This document shows, in pieces, positions 9,429 to 17,837 of a DNA stretch of 64,000 nucleotides. A program made the translations under genes and the position numbers. Every line of letters begins with the position of its first letter. Position 1 is the first letter of the stretch. The notes beneath the pieces were generated by a model. It was not told the DNA's origin. It was given only the letters and a program-made list of their open reading frames with translations, and searched no databases. The stretch is from Citrobacter sp. Cu233 (GTDB taxonomy: Bacteria; Pseudomonadota; Gammaproteobacteria; Enterobacterales; Enterobacteriaceae): NCBI RefSeq assembly GCF_030332225.1, contig NZ_JAOWIF010000031.1, positions 310,001-374,000 on the forward strand. Reading direction: 5' to 3'.

Positions 9429-11099
9429 ATGTCAGTAAGCGCATTTAACCGACGCTGGGCGGCGGTCATTCTGGAAGCACTCACTCGCCACGGCGTCAGG
9501 CATGTTTGCATTGCCCCTGGCTCTCGTTCGACGCCGTTGACGTTAGCGGCAGCGGAAAACCCCGCTTTTATCCATCATACCCATTTTGATGAGCGCGGAC
9601 TGGGACATCTCGCCTTAGGCCTGGCGAAAGTCAGCAGGCAACCTGTTGCCGTTATTGTCACCTCTGGTACGGCGGTAGCGAATTTGTATCCGGCGCTGAT
9701 TGAAGCCGGGCTGACCGGTGAAAAACTGATTTTACTCACAGCTGACAGACCGCCTGAGCTTATTGACTGTGGCGCTAACCAGGCGATTCGTCAGGCCGGC
9801 ATGTTTGCGTCGCATCCGTCGCAAACGCTCTCTTTACCACGCCCGACGCAGGACATTCCGGCAAGCTGGCTGGTGTCTACTATCGATAACGCCTTAGCGG
9901 CGCTGCATAGCGGGGCGGTTCATATAAACTGTCCGTTTGCCGAACCCTTATATGGCGAGATGGACGAAACGGGTCTGGCCTGGCAGCAGCGTCTTGGTGA
10001 CTGGTGGCAGGATGATAAACCCTGGTTGCGCGAAGCGCGTCGACTGGAAAGTGATAAACAGCGCGACTGGTTTTTCTGGCGGCAAAAACGTGGTGTGGTA
10101 CTTGCCGGGCGTATGAGCGCCGAAGAGGGCAAGAAAGTTGCGCTCTGGGCACAGACGTTAGGTTGGCCACTCATTGGTGATGTGCTGTCGCAAACCGGAC
10201 AGCCGTTGCCCTGCGCCGATCTGTGGCTGGGGAACGCGAAAGCGGTAGCTGAATTAGAGCAGGCGCAGATTGTGGTGCAGCTCGGCAGTAGTCTGACCGG
10301 TAAACGACTGCTGCAGTGGCAGGCCAATTGCGACCCCCAGGAATTCTGGATTGTCGACAATATCGAAGGACGTCTGGATCCTGCTCATCATCGTGGACGT
10401 CGGCTGGTGGCAAAAGTGGGCGACTGGCTGGAGCTGCATCCGGCTGAGAAACGCCAGCCCTGGTGTGTGGCGATCCCGCGGCTGGCGCAACAGGCATGGC
10501 AGGCGGTAGAAGCCCGCCGTGACACGTTTGGCGAAGCACAGCTGGCGCACCGTATTCGCGAGTATCTGCCAGAACAGGGACAGTTGTTCGTAGGGAACAG
10601 CCTGGTTGTACGGCTGATTGACGCACTTTCGCAGCTTCCGGCAGGTTTCCCGGTTTACAGCAATCGCGGTGCGAGCGGGATTGACGGTCTGCTATCAACG
10701 GCGGCAGGCGTACAGCGTGCCAGTGCGAAATCAACGCTGGCTATCGTCGGCGATTTATCGGCACTGTATGACCTGAATGCGCTGGCCTTATTGCGCCAGG
10801 TTTCCGCGCCGTTTGTCCTGATTGTGGTGAATAATAACGGCGGACAGATTTTCTCCCTGCTGCCAACCCCGCAAAGCGAACGTGAACGGTTCTACCTGAT
10901 GCCGCAGAACGTCCATTTTGAGCATGCCGCGGCGATGTTTGATCTCAAATATCACCGCCCGGAGAACTGGGCGCAACTGGAGAACGCACTGACGAACGCC
11001 TGGCGTACACCGGTGGCAACGGTGATTGAGCTGGTCGTGAATGAAACTGACGGGGCGCAAACCCTGCAGCAACTGCTGGCGCAGGTAAGTCATCTATGA
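9429..11099 (+). CDS. menD: SEPHCHC synthase MenD, intact copy
   Basis: Thiamine diphosphate enzyme that joins 2-oxoglutarate and isochorismate to give SEPHCHC, the committed menaquinone step. It is 556 aa, the E. coli length, from the ATG at [10 protein letters not shown]. Visible elements are the N-terminal pyrimidine-binding domain with GSRSTPL and the activating Glu55 (HFDERGLGH), the central domain, and the C-terminal pyrophosphate-binding domain ([12 protein letters not shown]...NNNGGQIF). The stop overlaps the ATG of a truncated menH, the normal menD-menH overlap, but the operon is broken just after this point. A partial diverged copy begins at 19736. Confidence 0.97.
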   Translation: MSVSAFNRRWAAVILEALTRHGVRHVCIAPGSRSTPLTLAAAENPAFIHHTHFDERGLGHLALGLAKVSRQPVAVIVTSGTAVANLYPALIEAGLTGEKLILLTADRPPELIDCGANQAIRQAGMFASHPSQTLSLPRPTQDIPASWLVSTIDNALAALHSGAVHINCPFAEPLYGEMDETGLAWQQRLGDWWQDDKPWLREARRLESDKQRDWFFWRQKRGVVLAGRMSAEEGKKVALWAQTLGWPLIGDVLSQTGQPLPCADLWLGNAKAVAELEQAQIVVQLGSSLTGKRLLQWQANCDPQEFWIVDNIEGRLDPAHHRGRRLVAKVGDWLELHPAEKRQPWCVAIPRLAQQAWQAVEARRDTFGEAQLAHRIREYLPEQGQLFVGNSLVVRLIDALSQLPAGFPVYSNRGASGIDGLLSTAAGVQRASAKSTLAIVGDLSALYDLNALALLRQVSAPFVLIVVNNNGGQIFSLLPTPQSERERFYLMPQNVHFEHAAAMFDLKYHRPENWAQLENALTNAWRTPVATVIELVVNETDGAQTLQQLLAQVSHL

Positions 11100-11176
11100 T
11101 TCTGCATGCGCAGGCAAAAGAGGCTCAGGCAGGTTCGCCTTGGCTGATTTTGTGCATGGGTTTTCCGGCGATGACA
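11096..11176 (+). pseudogene. menH: menH 5' stub, frameshifted and truncated
   Basis: The stub opens with [17 protein letters not shown], which is the normal start of MenH (SHCHC synthase) overlapping the menD stop. A one-base loss in the LVFLHGF region (sequence ATTTTGTGCATGG) then shifts the frame. The shifted frame would read HGFSGD, and menH similarity ends there. This is the native 5' end of menH left behind when the island arrived. The complete menH coding region is at 20510-21265. A 36-aa peptide can be read from 11096 to 11206. Confidence 0.85.
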
Positions 11177-11206
11177 CTCGGCGTATCGCCGCAGCCGCTG
11201 ATGTAG
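11177..11206 (+). pseudogene. nuoN: nuoN 3' tail fragment fused to the menH stub
   Basis: The bases read LGVSPQPLM-stop. The native nuoN end contains LGVYPQPLI and closes with APLM-stop. A rho-independent terminator follows 22 bp downstream, just as one follows native nuoN 15 bp downstream. I read this as the last codons of a second, shortened nuoN marking the left junction of the imported segment. The match is short, so it is an inference supported mainly by context (a terminator on one side, rnz'/elaA'/menF'/menD' at the other end). Confidence 0.6.
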
Positions 11207-11228
11207 TTTGACTCGCCATTAATGAATA

Positions 11229-11253
11229 AGGATCGCTTCGGCGGTCCTTTTTT
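11229..11253 (+). terminator. Rho-independent terminator after the nuoN-like tail
   Basis: AGGATCGC and GCGGTCCT form an 8-bp stem (one G-T pair) with a TTCG tetraloop, followed by a T-tract. It should stop transcription coming from menF-menD before it reaches the fimbrial cluster. Confidence 0.9.
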
Positions 11254-11404
11254 ATCTATATGTATTGAGTGGATGTTTTCTTTAATATACGTATTTCTCA
11301 TGCTTTTTATCATATTAATCTCACTTTACGTTTCCCCTTGCACTCTTATTTTCCGTACTATTATTAATACGCACACTATTGTGTTTTGTAGGCGGAGAAA
11401 GTCA

Positions 11405-11956
11405 ATGAAATCAAGGCGTAAGCACTTAACTATTGGGGAGGTTCAACGTTTGGTTGATGCGGCCAGACAGGGAGCAAACCCAGAGCGCGATGTCTGCTTG
11501 CTGTGGATGTGTTTTAATCATGGATGTCGGGTAAGCGAAATTCGCCACTGGCGGCTTTCCGATATCGATATTGAAAGTGGGGTTATTTATATCAGCCGGC
11601 TGAAGAATGGTTTTTCAACGACTCATCCTATTTATAAGCGAGAGGTGAAGATACTTAATGAGTGGCTGAGTGTGCGTAAGAATTATCCCGGAAATAATTC
11701 TGAATGGCTTTTTTTATCACGTAATGGCCAGCCGTTGTCGCGCCAGAGAATATATCAGATGATGAAGAATCTTAGTCTGGATGCACAGCTTGAAATCAAC
11801 GCCCATCCACATATGCTGCGCCACGCATGCGGCTTTGCGCTGGCTAATAACGGTGTGGACACACGATTAATCCAGGATTTCCTGGGGCACAGAAATATTC
11901 AGCATACGGTTATCTATACGGCAAGCAATGATGCGAGATTTAGGGAGGTTTGGTAA
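11405..11956 (+). CDS. FimB/FimE-type tyrosine recombinase
   Basis: Site-specific recombinase of 183 aa (FimB/FimE are about 200 aa). The active-site set is complete: Arg in GCRVSEIR, His-x-x-Arg in HMLRHACG, His in GHRN and the nucleophilic Tyr in TVIYTAS. The block RLKNGFSTTHP is close to the FimB sequence. The C-terminus is about 15 residues shorter than FimB. The start is the ATG preceded by GGAGAAAG; an in-frame upstream extension of 61 codons is AT-rich and unlike the family. A weak promoter (TTGCAC, 17 bp, TTATTA, 11338-11366) lies upstream. Its stop is 8 bp from the left repeat of the invertible element, so it most likely inverts that element. Confidence 0.9.
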   Translation: MKSRRKHLTIGEVQRLVDAARQGANPERDVCLLWMCFNHGCRVSEIRHWRLSDIDIESGVIYISRLKNGFSTTHPIYKREVKILNEWLSVRKNYPGNNSEWLFLSRNGQPLSRQRIYQMMKNLSLDAQLEINAHPHMLRHACGFALANNGVDTRLIQDFLGHRNIQHTVIYTASNDARFREVW

Positions 11957-11964
11957 ATGAAATA

Positions 11965-11985
11965 GTCATTTTGTATCAAACTGAC
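11965..11985 (+). repeat. Left inverted repeat of the phase switch
   Basis: The 21 bp start GTCATTTTG and end CAAACTGAC, and match the reverse complement of 12228-12248 exactly. Within the site, AGTCA and TGACT form half-sites around a 13-bp core, the layout expected for a tyrosine-recombinase crossover site. Confidence 0.93.
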
Positions 11986-11989
11986 TCCT

Positions 11990-12018
11990 ATGCTATCCAC
12001 AGGTGATAATAATGTCAA
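11990..12018 (-). promoter_or_regulatory. Sigma-70 promoter inside the invertible element
   Basis: On the minus strand the -35 TTGACA (12013-12018) is perfect, the spacer is 17 bp, and the -10 is TAGCAT (11990-11995). As sequenced it would transcribe leftward into the antisense strand of the recombinase gene. After inversion it would drive the fimbrial operon. Confidence 0.75.
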
Positions 12019-12227
12019 TTTGTGATTAACAATCTTTTTCTTATATTTTTCATGTTGTTATTTAAATTATATTGGCGGTTTATTTTTTTATGATATTTGA
12101 TTTATGACGTGTATGGCTTTTTCCGTTACTCTTTTTGGTTTTTTGTCATGTTTATTAGGTTTTATCCTGGTAAATATAAAATAAAAGTCACCTTCCCTGG
12201 TAATATATATTCCAATTAATTGAAGTG

Positions 12228-12248
12228 GTCAGTTTGATACAAAATGAC
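12228..12248 (-). repeat. Right inverted repeat of the phase switch
   Basis: Exact inverted copy of 11965-11985. Here the half-sites are extended: GAAGTGGTCA and TGACCACTTC make a perfect 10-bp palindrome around the 13-bp core, longer than at the left site. The flanks of the two sites therefore differ although the 21-bp repeats are identical. Confidence 0.93.
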
Positions 12249-12379
12249 CACTTCAAAATATTATACTCATTTCATGGGTCAATGTTTTGCTGCGTTATTA
12301 CTATCAGGCGTAAATAAAAGGATGCGCACGGTATTGCGCTTTTAAGTTAGTGCATTGATTGCATTGAAAAGGATTAATC

Positions 12380-12916
12380 ATGAAAAAAACATTACTTGCT
12401 GCTGTTATTGCCAGTTGCGCGACGTTCTCTGGTGCTGTGCTGGCAGATGACGGTCAGGTGAGATTTACTGGCGAGATCATTGATGCCGGTTGTGACGTGG
12501 TCAACGACCTGTCTAACCCGCTGATCGTTGATATGGGACAGATTGCTAAGACTGCGTTTGCCGGTACTGGTACTACTGCGGCTGAGCAAGGTTTCGATAT
12601 TAAACTGGAAAACTGCCCGACTACCGTGACTAAAGCGTCAGTATTGTTCTCTGGCGATAACGTTGGTGGGGACAATGAAAAACTCAAGCTGACTGGCGCA
12701 GGTACCGATCCTGATGTGGCAAAAGGCGTATCGCTGCAACTGGTTGACGGCAGCAACAATAACATCCTTCCACTGTTCGCGCGTTCTACCAGCCTGACCA
12801 TTCCGGCTAGCGGCAATATCGATCTGCCGTTCCGTGTCCGTTATATCCAGACAGACACGACTATCGTTGTCGGTAAAGCTGACGGCGCCGCGAACTTCAC
12901 TATCAGCTACAACTGA
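12380..12916 (+). CDS. Type 1-like major fimbrial subunit
   Basis: Pilin of the FimA family, 178 aa, secreted and polymerised at the cell surface by the chaperone-usher route. A signal peptide (residues 1-22, cleavage after VLA) is followed by the pilin domain with the Cys38-Cys79 disulfide pair and the C-terminal beta-zipper ending in FTISYN with the penultimate Tyr. The start is preceded by AAAAGGA. It lies 131 bp downstream of the invertible element, which should control it. It is the first gene of the five-gene operon; a hairpin follows it. Confidence 0.92.
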   Translation: MKKTLLAAVIASCATFSGAVLADDGQVRFTGEIIDAGCDVVNDLSNPLIVDMGQIAKTAFAGTGTTAAEQGFDIKLENCPTTVTKASVLFSGDNVGGDNEKLKLTGAGTDPDVAKGVSLQLVDGSNNNILPLFARSTSLTIPASGNIDLPFRVRYIQTDTTIVVGKADGAANFTISYN

Positions 12917-12940
12917 TCCTCCGTCTATTAGACCGTGCTA

Positions 12941-12964
12941 GCGAGCCGTAACCGGCTCGCTTTT
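12941..12964 (+). terminator. Hairpin between pilin and chaperone genes
   Basis: A perfect 8-bp stem, GCGAGCCG/CGGCTCGC, has a TAAC loop and is followed by TTTT, only 2-3 bp before the ribosome-binding site of the chaperone gene. It probably acts as a partial terminator or mRNA stabiliser, keeping the major pilin in excess over the assembly proteins. Confidence 0.75.
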
Positions 12965-12978
12965 CCAGGGAGTTGGAG

Positions 12979-13641
12979 ATGAAACGATACCTGAAAGTGC
13001 TAATGGCTGGATGGCTATTGGTAGGCGCTGCGGCACATGCGGGCGTCGTCACCGGTGGTACTCGCCTGATTTATCCCGGCGGCAAAAAAGAGTCCTCTCT
13101 GAGCGTAACGAATAATGATGCTACGCCTTACCTCATTCAAAGTTGGGTTGAGGCCGATAACGGGTCTTCTCCCTTTCTGTTAACGCCGCCTTTGTTTCGC
13201 CTCGAGGGTGAACAGCAGACCCACCTGCGGGTGATTTATAGCGGTGGATTACCGGAAAACAAAGAAAGTATGTTCTGGATGAATATCAAAGCGATTCCAT
13301 CCTCACAAGTTAAAGCTGGTGCGAATACGTTACAGATAGCGATTAAAACGCGTATCAAATTAATTTATCGACCGAAATCCGTTGAGGGAACGCCGGAAAT
13401 GGTAACGGAGCAGCTTCGCTGGACGCGCAGCGGTAATACATTACAGGTCACTAATCCAACTGCTTTCTATATGAATTTCGCTGAGGTGAAGATCGGCGGC
13501 GCAGAAGTCAAAGAAGCCAACTGGGTAGCGCCTGGCGCGACGGCTCGTTTCGAATTACCGCGCGGCAGCACAGGCTCTTTGCAGTGGAAACTGATTAATG
13601 ATTACGGCGGTATTGGCGCGCAGCATAACGCTAATTTGTAA
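12979..13641 (+). CDS. Periplasmic fimbrial chaperone (PapD/FimC family)
   Basis: Chaperone of 220 aa with a signal peptide ending AHA (residues 1-21) and two immunoglobulin-like domains. The subunit-anchoring basic pair is present: Arg29 (TRLIYP; Arg8 of the mature protein) and Lys127 (RIKLIYRP). The moderate F1-G1 region fits the FGS type that serves type 1-like pili. The start is the ATG after AGGGAGTTGGAG. A TTG two codons upstream is in frame but lies inside that ribosome-binding site. It follows the pilin gene and precedes the usher. Confidence 0.93.
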   Translation: MKRYLKVLMAGWLLVGAAAHAGVVTGGTRLIYPGGKKESSLSVTNNDATPYLIQSWVEADNGSSPFLLTPPLFRLEGEQQTHLRVIYSGGLPENKESMFWMNIKAIPSSQVKAGANTLQIAIKTRIKLIYRPKSVEGTPEMVTEQLRWTRSGNTLQVTNPTAFYMNFAEVKIGGAEVKEANWVAPGATARFELPRGSTGSLQWKLINDYGGIGAQHNANL

Positions 13642-13671
13642 AGGCTGTCAGGCCAGGGAGTTCCAGAGAGA

Positions 13672-16221
13672 ATGAAAAACAATCATAACAAATGGCGGCT
13701 TAACCGGATAGCCGGATCTCTGGCCGTTGCCTTGATACCGTGGTGTGATGCAGCACTGGCGCGGGATGTGTTTAACCCGGCGTTACTGGAGATGGATGGC
13801 CCACATACGGGCGTCAGGGATTTATCAGCCTATGAACAGGCTGGAGGGCAGCAGCCGGGAACCTATCGGGTTGATATTTACCTCAATAATGTCTTTATGG
13901 AAACCCGGGATGTGACTTTTCAGCAGAGTCGAGTCTCGGGCACAACGGAATTACAGCCCTGTCTGAGCGTCGAGGAGCTTGCCGAATGGGGCGTGCGCGT
14001 TGCGCAATTTCCCGAGTTAGGACGCAAATCGGCGGACTGTGCGGATTTGGATGTCATACCGCAGGCAAAATCAGACTTTCGTTTTAGCCAGCAGCGGCTG
14101 CTATTAAGCTTCCCTCAGGCTGCGGTTTATAGCGCGGCACGGGGCTGGGTTGACCCGAAGCAGTGGGATGACGGGGTTACTGCGCTTCTGTTGAACTACT
14201 CTTTGAGCGGGGCAAACAACTGGTCGCGCCGGAACGACATGCCGAATAGCGACAATCAATACGTTAACCTGCGTCCCGGAATCAACATTGGGCCGTGGCG
14301 TTTGCGTAACTACACAACCTGGAACCGCAGCAGCAGTGGTGGAGAGTCCAGTAACAGTTGGGATACGGTTTATACCTATGCTCAGCGCAATATTCATGCC
14401 CTGCAAGGGGTGATGACGCTGGGGGACAGCAGCACCGATGCTGATGTTTTCGACGGCATACCTTTTCGTGGGGCGATGCTAGCTTCCGATGACGATATGC
14501 TGCCGGAAAGCCTGCGCGGCTATGCGCCGGTCGTCCGCGGGATTGCACGAACTAATGCTCAGGTCATTATTCGTCAGAATGGATATGAGATTTACCAGAC
14601 CTACGTCTCCCCTGGCGCTTTTGAAATCACCGATATGTATCCAACCGGTGGTTCGGGCGACTTATCTGTCACCATCAAAGAATCCGATGGCAGTGAGCAG
14701 AACTTGATAGTGCCTTATGCTTCCCTCCCTGTCCTGCAGCGTGAGGGCCGTCTGAAATATAGTGTGACTTCCGGCGTCTATCGCGCCTACGACAATAGCA
14801 TTGATGAGACGCCTCTCACTCAGGCGACGGCTATTTTTGGCCTGCCGTGGGGGTTGACCTTATATGGCGGTGGACAATTTAGCAGTAAATATCAGTCGTT
14901 GGCGTTGGGGATGGGTAAAAACCTCGGTGAATTTGGTGCCGTATCGACAGATGTCACCCAGGCCTGGTCTAACCGCCAGGATAAAGACAAAGAGAACGGC
15001 CAGTCGGTTCGTGTTCGTTACAGCAAAGATCTCCCAGGCTTAGGCACTAACGTCTCCCTTGCAGGATATCGCTATGCGACCAGTGGTTATTGGGGGATGC
15101 AGGAAGTGCTGGATACCTATCGGGATGACAATTATACCTCTTCAATCGAACGGCGGCGTAACCGGGGAGAAATGACCCTTAGCCAGAGTCTTGGCGATGA
15201 AATGGGGTCGATGTCGCTGAGCTATATCCGAGAAGATTACTGGAACACCGGGCGCACCATGGAATCCGTTGGTGTCGGTTACAGCAACAGCTGGTACGGC
15301 ATCAGCTATAGCATGAACTACAGCTATAACCGCAATACAACCGACCAGAGCACCGGCAAGCGTAATGATGAAGATCACCTGTTCGCGCTGAGCATTAGCA
15401 TTCCTCTGGGCGAATGGCTGCCGAAGCCGGTTTATGCCAGCTACTCCCTGAATAGCAGCAAAAATGGTTCAACCAACAACAATCTGGGTCTCTCCGGCAC
15501 CTTTCTGGAGCGTAATAACCTGAGCTGGAGCGTACAGGAAGGGTATACCAGTCAGGGAAGGGGAGAGAGTGGCAGCGTCAATGCAGACTGGCGTGCGACC
15601 TATGCTGAGCTTACAGGCGGCTACAGCCATGATAAATATAGCCATCGTCTCAATTACTCCCTGCGCGGTGGAGCGCTGGTGCATGAGAACGGCCTGACGT
15701 TGGGGCAGCCTTTTGGTGAAACCCTTGCCTTAATTAAAGCTCCCGGAGCTGCGGGGGTCGGCGTGAATAACCAGACTGGCGTCAGGACTGACTGGCGAGG
15801 CTATACCGTGGTGCCTTATGCCTCGCCATATCGTAAAAACACGTTAACCCTTGATACCAGTACGATGCCGGATGATGTTGATCTTGAACTCACTACTCAG
15901 ACGGTGGTGCCGACTCGCGGAGCTGTGGTTCGCGCAAATTACGCCACCAGCGTGGGCAACCGGGTGCTAATGACGGTGCGTCGAGCGAATGGTCAGCCTG
16001 TACCATTCGGTGCCATGGTTAGCATACCCGGAGCTGCGGTGTCAGAGCAGGCTTTTATCGTTGGCGATGGTGGGCAAGTCTACCTGAGCGGACTGGAATC
16101 TAACGGTGTACTCAATGTGAAATGGGGGGCAGGCGCACAAGAGCGCTGCCGGGTCCAGTATGCATTACCGTCAGGAAAAACCCTCATCGGCATTATTGTA
16201 GCCCAGGGGCTATGTCGTTAA
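13672..16221 (+). CDS. Outer-membrane fimbrial usher (FimD/PapC family)
   Basis: Outer-membrane pore and assembly platform, 849 aa. A signal peptide ends at ALA-RDVF (residues 1-30). An N-terminal chaperone-binding domain carries a Cys pair (first at Cys97), and a 24-stranded barrel region is interrupted by the plug domain (GAMLASDDDMLPESLRGYAPVV block). The C-terminal domains end in GIIVAQGLCR with a second Cys pair. The length is normal for the family, and the spacing to its neighbours (30 and 19 bp) fits one operon. Confidence 0.95.
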   Translation: MKNNHNKWRLNRIAGSLAVALIPWCDAALARDVFNPALLEMDGPHTGVRDLSAYEQAGGQQPGTYRVDIYLNNVFMETRDVTFQQSRVSGTTELQPCLSVEELAEWGVRVAQFPELGRKSADCADLDVIPQAKSDFRFSQQRLLLSFPQAAVYSAARGWVDPKQWDDGVTALLLNYSLSGANNWSRRNDMPNSDNQYVNLRPGINIGPWRLRNYTTWNRSSSGGESSNSWDTVYTYAQRNIHALQGVMTLGDSSTDADVFDGIPFRGAMLASDDDMLPESLRGYAPVVRGIARTNAQVIIRQNGYEIYQTYVSPGAFEITDMYPTGGSGDLSVTIKESDGSEQNLIVPYASLPVLQREGRLKYSVTSGVYRAYDNSIDETPLTQATAIFGLPWGLTLYGGGQFSSKYQSLALGMGKNLGEFGAVSTDVTQAWSNRQDKDKENGQSVRVRYSKDLPGLGTNVSLAGYRYATSGYWGMQEVLDTYRDDNYTSSIERRRNRGEMTLSQSLGDEMGSMSLSYIREDYWNTGRTMESVGVGYSNSWYGISYSMNYSYNRNTTDQSTGKRNDEDHLFALSISIPLGEWLPKPVYASYSLNSSKNGSTNNNLGLSGTFLERNNLSWSVQEGYTSQGRGESGSVNADWRATYAELTGGYSHDKYSHRLNYSLRGGALVHENGLTLGQPFGETLALIKAPGAAGVGVNNQTGVRTDWRGYTVVPYASPYRKNTLTLDTSTMPDDVDLELTTQTVVPTRGAVVRANYATSVGNRVLMTVRRANGQPVPFGAMVSIPGAAVSEQAFIVGDGGQVYLSGLESNGVLNVKWGAGAQERCRVQYALPSGKTLIGIIVAQGLCR

Positions 16222-16240
16222 TCGAAAGGATGTAGAGATA

Positions 16241-17281
16241 ATGAAACGATTTTCATGGGGTATATTAGCAAGCCTGACAGCGCTTATTGTGTCGCCGCAG
16301 GCTATGGCGGCAACTGGCTGGTGTCAGAATAATAGTGGCGCTCCGTTTCAGGACAGTTTTTCGTTTATTAATACATTTACTAGCCCCTCGCAAAACCAGA
16401 CCGGAATGGAGTTTGATCGCCTTTATCATTGGAATACCGGGGGAACCTATATAGCAAAATGCGATTGCGTGAGCAGAAATTCCTATGGCCCTGTTCTTTA
16501 TAAAGCGACAATCCCTGGATTAGCTGAGACGCAAACCCGCAGGGGGCTAAATTTTTACCGTCTGAATAAATACCTGGAAATTGCCAGTGAGTTATTTATT
16601 GCAGGACATCTGAATCAGTATGTTCCGACTCCTGTGATGAATAAGAGTAATCTGTATGATACTTCACTTACTTGCGGCTCGAATGGTTCAGCGTTTGATA
16701 CCGGTTCGCGAGGATATATTTCACTCTATTTTACCCGGCCGTTTGTCGGTCAGGTGGTAATTCCACCGACGATAATCCTCAATGTCTACGGAACGAGGAC
16801 CTCAGGGAGTTACAGCTCAATTCCCATGACGCAGATCTCAATGAGTGGCTCGGTAACGGTACCGCAATCCTGTGAAATTAATACTGGCCAGCCGATTAAC
16901 GTCGATTTTGGCAATATTGCTGCTAATAACTTCAAAACGGCCAGCCAGATGCCGATGGGGTTTACTCCGCATACGGTAAATATGATGGTGGCATGTACCA
17001 ATATTTCCGCTGGAGTAAAAATATCTCTTTCATTCCAGGGGGGGCAGGATAGTCATGACAATAGTGCGCTAGCGACGACTAATAGCGATATTGCGGTACG
17101 GATTGAAAGTATTACCGGCGTCAAAATCCCCGTTATCTCAGGGATGCTTCCGATCAATATGAATTATTCAACTCAGACTGGGGATACGACCATGAAAATC
17201 TATCCGATTAATACCTCCGGAAATGTACCCGACGGCGGTGGATTTACGGCCACGGCAACCATTCAGGCAGAAATTGAATAA
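16241..17281 (+). CDS. Fimbrial tip adhesin, two-domain
   Basis: Protein of 346 aa with a signal peptide (cleavage near AMA-ATGWC, residue 23). The N-terminal receptor-binding domain (about 25-200) is rich in Tyr, Thr and Ser with several Cys residues (WCQNN, KCDCVS, LTCGS). The C-terminal pilin domain (about 203-346) starts SGSVTVPQSCEINTGQ and lacks a free N-terminal donor strand, as expected for a tip subunit. The pilin half is recognisable; I cannot assign the binding half to a known lectin family or a receptor. The gene is more AT-rich than its neighbours. Confidence 0.82.
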   Translation: MKRFSWGILASLTALIVSPQAMAATGWCQNNSGAPFQDSFSFINTFTSPSQNQTGMEFDRLYHWNTGGTYIAKCDCVSRNSYGPVLYKATIPGLAETQTRRGLNFYRLNKYLEIASELFIAGHLNQYVPTPVMNKSNLYDTSLTCGSNGSAFDTGSRGYISLYFTRPFVGQVVIPPTIILNVYGTRTSGSYSSIPMTQISMSGSVTVPQSCEINTGQPINVDFGNIAANNFKTASQMPMGFTPHTVNMMVACTNISAGVKISLSFQGGQDSHDNSALATTNSDIAVRIESITGVKIPVISGMLPINMNYSTQTGDTTMKIYPINTSGNVPDGGGFTATATIQAEIE

Positions 17282-17293
17282 CAGGGGCAAATA

Positions 17294-17803
17294 ATGAAAA
17301 AGGTGCTGTGGCTGGTATTGTTGCTGCCTGTTTTTTCATCATGGGGCGGAATACCTTTGAATGTAAAAGGGAATATCTATTTTCTTCCCTGTGACGTGAG
17401 TACCGACACCCAGTATCAGGAGGTGAAATTTGGCACGCTTCTGAACGTAGATATGCAAACGGCCGGTAATGCATCGGAGTGGGAAACCTTTATCTTAAAT
17501 ATAGAAAACTGCCCGGCAGGAACCACCAAAGCGACGGTGAAATTTGTTGGTGTCACCGATGGTGATGACGCGGCGCATTTCGCCAATATGGCCGCCAGCG
17601 ACGCAGCGCAGAATATTGCACTGCAAATAACCAATACCGACCATTCCACAACCTATAAAAATCAGGACCAGATGACTATTGCTATTAACAGCAGTACCGG
17701 CAAGGGTGAATTTCCGCTGGCTGCTCGATTATATTCGACCCAGGGCGGGGTAACGGTCGGGAAATTCGAATCAGTGGTGCAGATGACTTTTACTTATCAG
17801 TAA
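17294..17803 (+). CDS. Minor fimbrial subunit
   Basis: Pilin-domain protein of 169 aa, FimF/FimG-like in size. A signal peptide (about residues 1-18) is followed by a pilin fold with Cys33 and the Cys in ENCPAGTTKA, and a C-terminal VVQMTFTYQ beta-zipper with the penultimate Tyr. It resembles the major pilin of this cluster in the block IENCPAGTTKATVKF. It is the last structural gene and probably links the adhesin to the rod or ends the fibre. It begins 12 bp after the adhesin gene. Confidence 0.88.
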   Translation: MKKVLWLVLLLPVFSSWGGIPLNVKGNIYFLPCDVSTDTQYQEVKFGTLLNVDMQTAGNASEWETFILNIENCPAGTTKATVKFVGVTDGDDAAHFANMAASDAAQNIALQITNTDHSTTYKNQDQMTIAINSSTGKGEFPLAARLYSTQGGVTVGKFESVVQMTFTYQ

Positions 17804-17837
17804 TTTTATGTATCAAATGGATGAAAAGGAATGTCGT

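Larger units (their letters stand above)
11965..12248. promoter_or_regulatory. fimS-like invertible promoter element (phase switch)
   Basis: A 284-bp segment is bounded by perfect 21-bp inverted repeats and lies between a FimB-type recombinase and the major pilin gene, as fimS does in E. coli (314 bp). The interior is very AT-rich. The best promoter inside is TTGACA - 17 bp - TAGCAT on the minus strand near the left repeat, pointing away from the pilin gene. Inversion would place it next to the right repeat, firing toward the pilin ATG at 12380. The sequenced state is therefore probably OFF. No comparably good promoter faces right in this orientation. Confidence 0.85.

Noticed and set aside
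11222-11404. Upstream extension of the FimB-like recombinase (61 extra codons)
   Set aside because: The extension begins inside the terminator hairpin, is AT-rich and hydrophobic, and FimB-type proteins start near the ATG at 11405, which has a good ribosome-binding site.
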